Source of the DNA: RGIG3009 sp045590855
GTDB lineage: Bacteria > Bacillota > Clostridia > Oscillospirales > Acutalibacteraceae
DNA: 5,211 nt
Direction: 5' to 3'
NCBI GenBank assembly: GCA_045590855.1
Contig: JAZNRV010000127.1
Span: forward strand, 1-5,211
Part shown: piece by piece, positions 1 through 5,211 of the stretch
Position numbering within the stretch: the first letter of the stretch is position 1
How the letters are laid out: every line of letters begins with the position of its first letter
Translations under genes and position numbers: made by a program
The notes under the pieces: generated by a model
Databases searched by the model: none
What the model saw: the letters and a program-made list of their open reading frames with translations, nothing else
Told to the model about the DNA's origin: nothing

Positions 1-114
1 GTTTTGGTCAATATCAACAGCCAGTACCTCGGCACCATGGTTGACAAGTTCCTCGGCAACAGCTCTTCCGTATCTGCCAAGTCCCAATACGGCATAGGTT
101 TTGTGAATACTCAT
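1..114 (-). CDS. ktrA: KtrA/TrkA-family K+ uptake regulator, N-terminal fragment (3' end outside window)
   Basis: This is the cytosolic regulatory (RCK/TrkA-N) partner of KtrB, which binds nucleotides and gates the channel as a ring. Only 38 codons lie in the window, starting MSIHKTYAVLGLGRYGRAVA and ending with AVDIDQN at the window edge. The Rossmann dinucleotide-binding motif GLGRYGRAVA has Gly11, Gly13 and Gly16. Strand two ends in Asp34, the acidic residue expected to contact the adenosine ribose in NAD-binding RCK domains. A full KtrA is about 215-225 residues, so most of the gene lies beyond the left edge, and its RCK_C domain cannot be checked. The start is supported by an upstream AAGGGA. 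Position directly after ktrB strongly supports the pairing. Many short-chain oxidoreductases share this kind of motif, but the context makes them unlikely. Confidence 0.88.
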   Translation of the reverse strand, partial: MSIHKTYAVLGLGRYGRAVAEELVNHGAEVLAVDIDQN

Positions 115-124
115 AAATTATCTA

Positions 125-130
125 TCCCTT
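125..130 (-). promoter_or_regulatory. Ribosome binding site of the ktrA-like gene
   Basis: In the 17-nt ktrB-ktrA gap the minus strand has AAGGGA 10 nt before ATG (114-112). The match to the anti-SD is moderate, but it supports this start, since translation from it gives the Rossmann N-terminus in the expected register. Confidence 0.6.
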
Positions 131-131
131 C

Positions 132-1490
132 TTATCCTACACTAACTTCTTCGACCGGATTTCTGACTATCGTTTGATTTTCTTTTTTTCGATTAAAAGC
201 AATGGCAAAGGAAATGGGACCGATTCTGCCAAGATACATTGTTGCGATGATAATCAGTTTTCCGATATTGTCAAGCGATGCGGTCAGGTTTCTCGTAAGA
301 CCGACTGTTGCTGTGGCACTGACAGTTTCATACACAATATCCAATGCAGCCGCATTGGTAACAGCAGCAAGTAAAACCGTTGAAGTAAACATAATCAGAA
401 AAGACGTGCATGTAACGGCAATTGCCTTGCTGATGGCTTGCTTGGTAATTTGTCTTCCGAAAAGTTCGGTATCTTCCTTGTTGCGAACCGAGGAAAAAGC
501 CGATGCCAAAAGGATGGCAAACGTCACGGTTTTTATTCCCCCCGCCGTCCCCACGGGAGAGCCACCGACAAACATTAAAAGCAGCGACACAATTGACGAG
601 GCGTTTGTAAGGTTTTCTTGCGGTAACGTTGCAAAACCTGCTGTTCGGGTTGTCACCGACTGGAAGAAAGACGCTTGTATTTTTTGCAACAATGTATACT
701 CTTTCATGGTCAGCGGATTGTTATATTCAAACACAAAAATCAATGCCGCGCCAACCAATATCAAAGCCAAGGTCGCAACAATGGCAATTTTACTGTGCAA
801 AGTAAGGTCTTTAAAAAATTTCACTTTCTTTTTTGTGGTGTGTTTTAACAAGCGCAAAACATCCCACCAAACAATATAGCCGATACCGCCTAACACAATC
901 AGTCCGCAGGTAACGATGTTAATGGTGGGATTCAACGCATAATTGCACAGACTGTTTTCGGCAATAATATCAATACCGGCGTTGCAAAAGGCGGAAACCG
1001 AGGTGAATACCGATATCCATATTCCTTTTGCGCCAAAATCAGGTATAAACACGGTCATATAAAGAAGGGCACCTATGCCTTCTATGACGAGCGTTCCTGC
1101 TACAACTTTTTTGACAAAACGAACAAGACCCGAAAGAGAATTCAGGTTAAAAGCGTCTTGCAAAAGCAATCTGTCGGCAATACCCATTTTTTTATGCAGG
1201 AGTATCATGACACCCGACATAATGGTTATAACACCAAGACCGCCGATTTGAATTAACGCAAGGATAATAATCTGCCCAAAAACACTCCACGAAGAAACCG
1301 TTGGTGTTACCACCAGTCCCGTAACGCAAGTAGAGGTTGTTGCGGTGAAAAGCGCATCCAAAAAAGGAGTCTGCTTGCCGTTTGCGGAACTTATCGGTAA
1401 CGAAAGCAACAAAGCACCTATCAGTATTGCCACCAAAAAACTCAACAATATGATATGCGTTGTCGATATGGAAAACCGTTGTTTTTTCAT
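132..1490 (-). CDS. ktrB: KtrB/TrkH-family potassium uptake membrane subunit (NtpJ-like)
   Basis: This is the pore subunit of a Ktr/Trk-type K+ uptake system in the cytoplasmic membrane. Its 452 residues are the usual KtrB length and form four helix-pore-helix repeats. All four selectivity-filter loops are readable with their key glycines: STCVTGLV (Gly58), SAFCNAGID (Gly172), TTRTAGFAT (Gly285) and SATATVGLT (Gly397). The first filter has Gly, not the Ser found in Na+-selective plant HKT relatives, so K+ selectivity is likely. The glycine-rich intramembrane gate loop after the third repeat is GGSPVGTAGGIKT (309-321). GRIGPISFAIAF (421-432) is typical of the C-terminal segment. It sits 1 nt after atpK and 17 nt before a KtrA-like gene, so it is the fifth gene of a V-ATPase operon. 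The E. hirae homologue NtpJ occupies a comparable place. The protein could equally be labelled TrkH; the short length and the KtrA-like neighbour favour KtrB. Confidence 0.94.
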   Translation of the reverse strand: MKKQRFSISTTHIILLSFLVAILIGALLLSLPISSANGKQTPFLDALFTATTSTCVTGLVVTPTVSSWSVFGQIIILALIQIGGLGVITIMSGVMILLHKKMGIADRLLLQDAFNLNSLSGLVRFVKKVVAGTLVIEGIGALLYMTVFIPDFGAKGIWISVFTSVSAFCNAGIDIIAENSLCNYALNPTINIVTCGLIVLGGIGYIVWWDVLRLLKHTTKKKVKFFKDLTLHSKIAIVATLALILVGAALIFVFEYNNPLTMKEYTLLQKIQASFFQSVTTRTAGFATLPQENLTNASSIVSLLLMFVGGSPVGTAGGIKTVTFAILLASAFSSVRNKEDTELFGRQITKQAISKAIAVTCTSFLIMFTSTVLLAAVTNAAALDIVYETVSATATVGLTRNLTASLDNIGKLIIIATMYLGRIGPISFAIAFNRKKENQTIVRNPVEEVSVG

Positions 1491-1491
1491 A

Positions 1492-1917
1492 TTATCCTAA
1501 GGCAACCATGCTGAAAACAAGGGCGAACAATGCAACGGTTTCGCAAAGGCCCACAACCGTGATATATTGCGAAAAACCTTTGCCTGTTTCTGCCAAAGCA
1601 TCGGCGCCGGCAGCACCGGCTTTTCCTTGGAAAACAGCGGAAAAAGCCATGGCCACGCCCGAGGCAATGCCCAAGCCAAGCAAAAAGGCAGGGTCAGCAT
1701 TAGATGTTTTCATTTGTTGCATCAAAAGAAAACCGTAAATCGTTTGTGTAAGAGGAGCACCGGCAAAAACCGTAAGGATAAACGGTGCGGCTTTATTGCT
1801 CATATAGCACTTTTTCCAAGCACCAATGGACGCTTGACCTGCAATACCGATACCAATTGCCGAACCAATTGCGGCAATACCCATGGCTAATGCTGTTCCC
1901 AATAATCCTAAACTCAT
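1492..1917 (-). CDS. atpK: V-type ATP synthase/ATPase subunit K (rotor-ring proteolipid, probable Na+ type)
   Basis: K is the membrane rotor-ring proteolipid (c-subunit homologue) that binds the transported ion. Its 141 residues make a duplicated double hairpin of four helices at about 3-34, 46-69, 76-105 and 117-140. The duplication is visible in the glycine-rich helices 1 and 3 (GSAIGIGIAGQASIGAW and FSAVFQGKAGAAG). Aligned by eye to E. hirae NtpK, the ligand positions Thr64, Gln65, Gln110 and Glu139 match Thr57 and Gln58 (in PLTQTIYGF), Gln97 (in FQGKA) and Glu126 (in CETVALF). Leu61, which contributes a backbone carbonyl, is Ala54. The first hairpin has Leu56 where the second has Glu126, so there is one carboxylate per four helices, as usual in V-type rings. 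Na+ specificity is inferred from this ligand set. The strong Shine-Dalgarno suits a multicopy subunit. The gene ends 1 nt before ktrB. Confidence 0.95.
   Translation of the reverse strand: MSLGLLGTALAMGIAAIGSAIGIGIAGQASIGAWKKCYMSNKAAPFILTVFAGAPLTQTIYGFLLMQQMKTSNADPAFLLGLGIASGVAMAFSAVFQGKAGAAGADALAETGKGFSQYITVVGLCETVALFALVFSMVALG
1495..1498 (-). promoter_or_regulatory. ktrB ribosome binding site embedded in the end of atpK
   Basis: The minus strand reads TTAGGATAATATG. AGGA lies 4 nt before the ktrB ATG (1490-1488) and is immediately followed by the atpK TAA stop. Stop and start are separated by one base. The short SD with tight spacing suggests termination-reinitiation coupling rather than strong independent initiation. 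Confidence 0.65.
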
Positions 1918-1924
1918 AATAATT

Positions 1925-1930
1925 CTCCTT
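1925..1930 (-). promoter_or_regulatory. Strong ribosome binding site of atpK
   Basis: The minus strand reads AAGGAG followed by 7 nt and ATG (1917-1915), inside the 23-nt gap after atpI. It is among the strongest sites in the window. It is not overlapped by the preceding stop, so K can be translated independently of I. This fits the need for many more copies of the rotor-ring proteolipid than of the single-copy I subunit. Confidence 0.8.
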
Positions 1931-1940
1931 TATAATTGAT

Positions 1941-3842
1941 TTATTCTTCAAACGGTTTAAACTTATGCCCACTCCACGACATGTCCAAATGCGAGGAAAA
2001 TTCCAACGTGTTCAGTCGGATTCCGTGAACAATAACAGACAAAATGTTTAGGACCATATTCAGTCCATGGCCAAACACCAAAAGGACAATCGCGAGTATC
2101 ATAAACATAAAATTGCCAAGCAGCGGACCCGCCAGTTCGTTTACTGTTGCGGATATTGCCGCACCGGCAAGCCCAACGGCCCAAAGACGGATATACGAAA
2201 CGATATCTGAAAACACGTTTACCACACCGAGCAATACCGACACAATATTGGTAAGGCTTGAAAGAATAGATTTTATAATACTGCCCTCATAGTTTGAGAA
2301 AACAAAACTTAACAAGAAACCTATTCCAATAAACGCAATTGCAACCGTACCAACAGGAATTCCGCTTATGATTAAACCAAAACTGAAAACCTGTGCGTTC
2401 ACAACGAGGCTCAATACCAGATAATAAATACCGATAAGTTGTAATATGGAACCTATATCGCCCAGAATTTTGATTGATTTACTGTTTCGCACAGCGCCTT
2501 TGATGTGTGCTACCGTCAACTGAATTAGCGCTAATGAAAAACAGAAAATCTGCAAGTTTTGTGCCGTGGTAAGACCAACTCCGTCGGGGGTCCAAGGCAA
2601 ACTCCAAATTTTATCGGCGTAAACATTGGAAATCAACGGTATCGATAACGATTGTAGCCAATGCGGCAACTGTTCGGGCGAAAGACCAAACCACGTGCAG
2701 GTAAGTGTCCCCCACAGTATGGTTGATAAACCGAAAAACCCCACAAGTAAAAAGGCGGGTGAAATTGATTTTTTGGTAACAAAGGATTTTATCATCGGGA
2801 TTGCCGCAACGGCACAAATCAGCAAACCATAGCCGCCGTCTCCGAAAATAATGCCGAAGAATATGAGTATAAACGCCAAAAACCATCCGGAAATGTCATA
2901 CTCAAAATATCCCGGGACCGTTCCCAAAAAATCAGTCAACGGATAAATAAGGCTGACAAACTTATTATTACGAAGTTTGGTGGGGACATTGTCTTCCGCG
3001 CAAGGTTCTTCCACAAAAAGTCCCCACGAATTATCCTTTGCCGTTTGTTTTAGTTCATCGAGTTTTTCCGCTTCCAAATAACCTTTGAAATAAGCCACCG
3101 TAACGGCATTGCTTTTATCGGCCGACAGTGTTTCACTGTTCATGCCGGTAGCGTAAGTTTCAAACTCGACTTCCTTTTCCAAGGCACTAATTGCTTGACC
3201 TATGCTTTCAAGGTAACAAGCATTGGAGGATATTTCTTCATCAATTGCTTCGATTCGAGCACTTAAATCGTCAATTTTTTGCCTCATTTGGGCAGTTGAC
3301 ATGGAGGGAAGTATCAATTGGTAATGACTCAAAGAGGATTCGACTTCTCCCCCCTCTTTTACCAGCAAAAACCGGACCGTCGATTTATCTGCGGCAAACT
3401 TTACGGTTTTTATGTCGTCTGAAAGTGCTTCGTATTCGGATTTTGGCATCTCGTAAAGAGCAACTTCGAACCCCTTTGCTGCCAAATCGGTGATACCATT
3501 AAGGTCAATATCGCCCCAATTTTTCAAACGTTCCAGTTCGCTGTTAAGAGCGGCTCGTTCTGAAAGACACGTACTTTTTTCTTCGGTAAGCGCAGCAATT
3601 TCGGTTGCAACAAGCAGCGTTTTTTCGACGTCTGCTTCTTTTTTCTCGACATTTTTGTTTTTGCCAATTGAGAAAACCGCACGTTCGAGTAAAGCAATTT
3701 GCTCTTTATATTGATTGAGTTTTTCGCCAAAGCCTTCGCTTATTTCAATGTGAACAATGCCTAACTTGCGAAGTTTTTTGAGGGTTTCTTCTTTTTTATC
3801 TCCCATTGTGATGAGAGAAACCTTTTTCATAGGCACAATCAT
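1941..3842 (-). CDS. atpI: V-type ATP synthase/ATPase subunit I (membrane stator, a-subunit homologue)
   Basis: Subunit I (Vph1/a-subunit family) is the membrane stator that carries the two ion half-channels against the K ring. The product is 633 residues, typical for bacteria. The cytosolic half (about 1-315) has the usual opening MIVPMKKVSL with RKLGIVHIE, coiled-coil stretches at about 40-110 and 185-228, and the EDNVPTKLRNN motif (283-293). The membrane half (about 318-608) has around seven or eight hydrophobic segments. It includes FFGIIFGDGGYG (328-339), SDIVSYIRLWAVGLAGAAIS (545-564) and VHGIRLNTLEF (605-615). Arg552 in YIRLW corresponds to the essential channel arginine (Arg735 of yeast Vph1). 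The ATG overlaps the atpD stop (ATGA) and has AGGTG 8 nt upstream. Met5 is a possible alternative start, but it lacks a properly spaced ribosome binding site. atpK begins 23 nt after the stop. Confidence 0.96.
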   Translation of the reverse strand: MIVPMKKVSLITMGDKKEETLKKLRKLGIVHIEISEGFGEKLNQYKEQIALLERAVFSIGKNKNVEKKEADVEKTLLVATEIAALTEEKSTCLSERAALNSELERLKNWGDIDLNGITDLAAKGFEVALYEMPKSEYEALSDDIKTVKFAADKSTVRFLLVKEGGEVESSLSHYQLILPSMSTAQMRQKIDDLSARIEAIDEEISSNACYLESIGQAISALEKEVEFETYATGMNSETLSADKSNAVTVAYFKGYLEAEKLDELKQTAKDNSWGLFVEEPCAEDNVPTKLRNNKFVSLIYPLTDFLGTVPGYFEYDISGWFLAFILIFFGIIFGDGGYGLLICAVAAIPMIKSFVTKKSISPAFLLVGFFGLSTILWGTLTCTWFGLSPEQLPHWLQSLSIPLISNVYADKIWSLPWTPDGVGLTTAQNLQIFCFSLALIQLTVAHIKGAVRNSKSIKILGDIGSILQLIGIYYLVLSLVVNAQVFSFGLIISGIPVGTVAIAFIGIGFLLSFVFSNYEGSIIKSILSSLTNIVSVLLGVVNVFSDIVSYIRLWAVGLAGAAISATVNELAGPLLGNFMFMILAIVLLVFGHGLNMVLNILSVIVHGIRLNTLEFSSHLDMSWSGHKFKPFEE

Positions 3843-4471
3843 AAGGAATACACCTGCCTTTCGGTGGCAGTTTCATTACGAAGGGCTATTTTGCGTTTTG
3901 AAATTTTAGAGCGCACCACAGCACTGACCTGCTGGTCTGCCATGTAAATGGATATTTTTTTGATATTCTCCATGGTTTCCGGAATTTTTACCTTTTCGAA
4001 CAAATTGACTCTTTGTGACGTTGCAAGAAGTTCCGCTTCCAAAAGTCTTACCTGTTCGTCTAACACCTCTGCCTCTAAATCAAGGGATATTGCCTTTTCC
4101 ATGTGGTTTGCGGCTATATCCACCCAAAGCGGCGTACTGTACAAATCGTATTCTTCTCGCGAAAAATCTGCCCCTTCAAAGGTGGGAATGTCAACACCGG
4201 CAATATTACCTTTACCTTTGCGAATATTGCTTACCTTGATGATTCCAAAAGGGAACGCCTCTTTTTCGCTAAAAACAGCAATCCAGTCCCCAAAACCTTT
4301 TTCCAGTTCCACCTTTTCGTTTCGTACGGCGTTTGCTTTGGCTTCAATGGTGCGGATTTCTGCTTGAAGTTGTTGTTTTTTAAGTGTCAGAGTCGGCAAA
4401 TATCTCCGGTACATTTTGAGTGCATCTTTTTGTACCTTTAACTCATTTTTTGTTAATTTGATTTTTGCCAA
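3839..4471 (-). CDS. atpD: V-type ATP synthase/ATPase subunit D (central stalk)
   Basis: Subunit D is the central rotor shaft that passes rotation between the A3B3 head and the membrane ring. The product is 210 residues, a normal length for the family. The N-terminus (AKIKLTKNELKVQKDALK, then RRYLPTLTLKKQQLQ) is the classic start of the family. Residues about 10-60 and 120-200 are heptad-rich and should form the long antiparallel coiled coil. The loop between them (about 61-118, including GFGDWIAVF and PFGIIKVSNIRKGKG) is the globular tip. The C-terminal signature RVNLFEKVKIPETMENIKKI (154-173), then YMADQQVSAVVRSKISKRK, is well conserved. The start codon is TTG, not ATG, supported by a perfect Shine-Dalgarno 9 nt upstream. 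It starts 14 nt after atpB, and its TGA overlaps the atpI ATG as ATGA. No subunit F/NtpG gene follows it, unlike the Enterococcus layout. Confidence 0.96.
   Translation of the reverse strand: MAKIKLTKNELKVQKDALKMYRRYLPTLTLKKQQLQAEIRTIEAKANAVRNEKVELEKGFGDWIAVFSEKEAFPFGIIKVSNIRKGKGNIAGVDIPTFEGADFSREEYDLYSTPLWVDIAANHMEKAISLDLEAEVLDEQVRLLEAELLATSQRVNLFEKVKIPETMENIKKISIYMADQQVSAVVRSKISKRKIALRNETATERQVYSL
3851..3870 (-). promoter_or_regulatory. Small hairpin overlapping the atpI ribosome binding site
   Basis: In the mRNA sense, CTGCC (3870-3866) is complementary to GGCAG (3858-3854) around a 7-nt loop, ACCGAAA. A competing stem pairs CACC (3866-3863) with GGTG (3854-3851). The atpI Shine-Dalgarno AGGTG (3855-3851) lies 8 nt before the ATG. 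It is partly covered by the first stem and almost wholly by the second. The element sits in the last codons of atpD, so ribosomes finishing atpD would open it. The complementarity is seen directly; a regulatory role is inferred and a stem this short could arise by chance. Confidence 0.35.
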
Positions 4472-4480
4472 AATTACAGA

Positions 4481-4487
4481 CCTCCTT
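4481..4487 (-). promoter_or_regulatory. Ribosome binding site of atpD (fixes its TTG start)
   Basis: On the minus strand AAGGAGG lies 9 nt before TTG at 4471-4469. It is a full anti-SD match, and its first two bases are the last two bases of the atpB TAA stop. No in-frame ATG lies near this site, so the strong SD decides in favour of the TTG start and suggests coupling to the end of atpB translation. Confidence 0.88.
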
Positions 4488-5211
4488 ACCTTTTAGGCCA
4501 AAATTCATCCGTAAGGTCTGACTTGATTCCTGTTTCGTCTTTTTGAAAACAATCCGCTAAAATTTCCCAACCTAAATCGAGAGCCTCTTCCAGCGATAAA
4601 TTGACAGATAAATCCATCAGTTTGTTTTCGAAAAGTTCACCGTATTTTAAAAGTTTTTCGTCCCAGCGGCTCATGGAAAAGCCCATATTCTTCTTTTCGA
4701 GAGTTTCTTTGTAGGAAGAATACAGACGAATCATGGCGTCCATCAAAGCACGATGGTCTTTTCGCGTTTTGCCGTTAACGTTTTGTTTGAGCCGTGAAAG
4801 AGAACCAAAAGGCTCGATACGGCCGCCTTTGAGATAATACTGACCCTCTGTGATGTAGCCGGTGTTATCGGGAACCGGATGCGTTACGTCATCACCGGGC
4901 ATTGTCGTAACCGCCAAAACGGTAACCGAACCCGAATCCGCAAAATCAACCGCTTTTTCGTAACGGGCTGCCAGTTGAGAATACAGGTCACCGGGGTAGC
5001 CTCGGTTGGAGGGAACTTGTTCTTGCGTAATCGCAATTTCTTTCATGGCGTCGGCAAAGTTGGTCATATCGGTAAGAAGAACCAATACATCCTTATTTTG
5101 CAAGGCAAATTGTTCGGCAACTGCCAACACCATATCGGGTATCATCATACATTCCACGGTGGGGTCAGAAGCGGTATGAATGAACATAACCGTTTTGCTG
5201 AGCGCTCCGCC
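4486..5211 (-). CDS. atpB: V-type ATP synthase/ATPase subunit B, 3' part (5' end outside window)
   Basis: This is the non-catalytic nucleotide-binding subunit of the cytosolic V1 head, which alternates with catalytic subunit A in an A3B3 ring. The frame is open to the window edge, giving 241 codons; the fragment begins GGALSKTVMFIH, so the first ATG (5187) is internal and not the start. Full-length B is about 430-460 residues, so roughly the C-terminal half is present. Visible family motifs are VLLTDMTNFADA, QVPSNRGYPGDLYS, MPGDDVTHPVPDNTGYITEG and FGSLSRLKQ. The Arg in SLSRL (residue 140 of the fragment) corresponds to the arginine finger that B contributes to the A-subunit catalytic site. 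The helical C-terminal domain includes LSLEEALDLGWEIL and ends in FWPKR. The TAA stop lies inside the Shine-Dalgarno of the next gene, atpD. The wording is closest, from memory, to chlamydial and spirochaetal B subunits. Family assignment is very secure. Confidence 0.97.
   Translation of the reverse strand, partial: GGALSKTVMFIHTASDPTVECMMIPDMVLAVAEQFALQNKDVLVLLTDMTNFADAMKEIAITQEQVPSNRGYPGDLYSQLAARYEKAVDFADSGSVTVLAVTTMPGDDVTHPVPDNTGYITEGQYYLKGGRIEPFGSLSRLKQNVNGKTRKDHRALMDAMIRLYSSYKETLEKKNMGFSMSRWDEKLLKYGELFENKLMDLSVNLSLEEALDLGWEILADCFQKDETGIKSDLTDEFWPKR

Noticed and set aside
115..131. Possible terminator or promoter between ktrB and the ktrA-like gene
   Set aside because: The 17-nt gap holds only an SD-like AAGGGA and AT-rich sequence, with no inverted repeat or T-tract and no room for a promoter.
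394..435. A-rich or T-rich runs elsewhere in the genes (for example around 170-190 and 3640-3660) as frameshift or slippage sites
   Set aside because: All genes are intact and of normal length across these runs, and no overlapping frame continues into a recognisable protein.
202..879. Long plus-strand open frame (225 codons) antisense to ktrB
   Set aside because: It lies wholly inside the well-supported ktrB gene, has no recognisable domain or convincing ribosome binding site, and mirrors the hydrophobic codon pattern of the sense strand.
1460..1890. Plus-strand open frames antisense to atpK (1460-1738 and 1567-1890)
   Set aside because: They are contained in or run over the ends of atpK, whose four-helix proteolipid is unambiguous, and they have no domain of their own.
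1918..1940. Possible internal promoter or terminator between atpI and atpK
   Set aside because: The gap is 23 nt with a strong ribosome binding site. There is no stem-loop, and any promoter would have to lie inside atpI, where I see no convincing -35/-10 pair.
3828..3830. Met5 as an alternative start of atpI
   Set aside because: The preceding MIVP matches the usual N-terminus of bacterial subunit I. The AGGTG is spaced correctly only for the first ATG, which also makes the ATGA overlap.
3948..4367. Plus-strand open frame (139 codons) antisense to atpD, with a second overlapping one at 4103-4441
   Set aside because: Both are Ser/Phe-rich shadows of the charged coiled-coil codons of atpD, and no family is recognisable.

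Overview
The window is one uninterrupted minus-strand operon segment. It runs in transcription order from right to left: V-type ATPase subunits B (5'-truncated by the window edge), D, I and K, then a KtrB/TrkH-family K+ channel subunit, then the first 38 codons of a KtrA/TrkA-family NAD-binding regulator (truncated at the left edge). Every junction is tight: 14 nt between B and D, a 4-nt overlap between D and I, 23 nt between I and K, 1 nt between K and ktrB, and 17 nt between ktrB and ktrA. There is no room for an independent terminator, and I see no promoter-like sequence in the junctions. No RNA genes, mobile elements, CRISPR arrays or large repeats are visible.

Organism: bacterial, with moderately low GC as judged by eye, and Shine-Dalgarno sequences readable before every start. 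The B, D, I, K order, and B-subunit wording such as QVPSNRGYPG and MPGDDVTHPVPDNTGYITEG, are as I recall them from the compact V-ATPase operons of Chlamydiae, spirochaetes and some Clostridia. They differ from the Enterococcus ntp layout. The KtrB protein reads most like those of anaerobic Firmicutes. My best guess is an uncultured host-associated Clostridia-like bacterium or a spirochaete. This is inference from memory, not a database result.

How the genes work together: B belongs to the ATP-hydrolysing head and D is the central rotor shaft. I is the membrane stator carrying the ion half-channels, and K is the rotor-ring proteolipid. The ion site of K keeps Thr, Gln, Gln and Glu at the positions that bind Na+ in Enterococcus hirae NtpK, so a Na+-translocating enzyme is likely. 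KtrB (membrane pore) and KtrA (nucleotide-gated cytosolic ring) form a K+ uptake system, which in several bacteria is Na+-dependent or driven by membrane potential. Co-transcription suggests one unit that exports Na+ and imports K+. E. hirae has a known parallel, with the KtrB-like gene ntpJ at the end of its ntp operon. I found no previously undescribed system. The points worth a second look are the ATPase-Ktr linkage, the Na+ site, the stop-start coupling of atpK to ktrB, the TTG start of atpD and a small hairpin over the atpI ribosome binding site.
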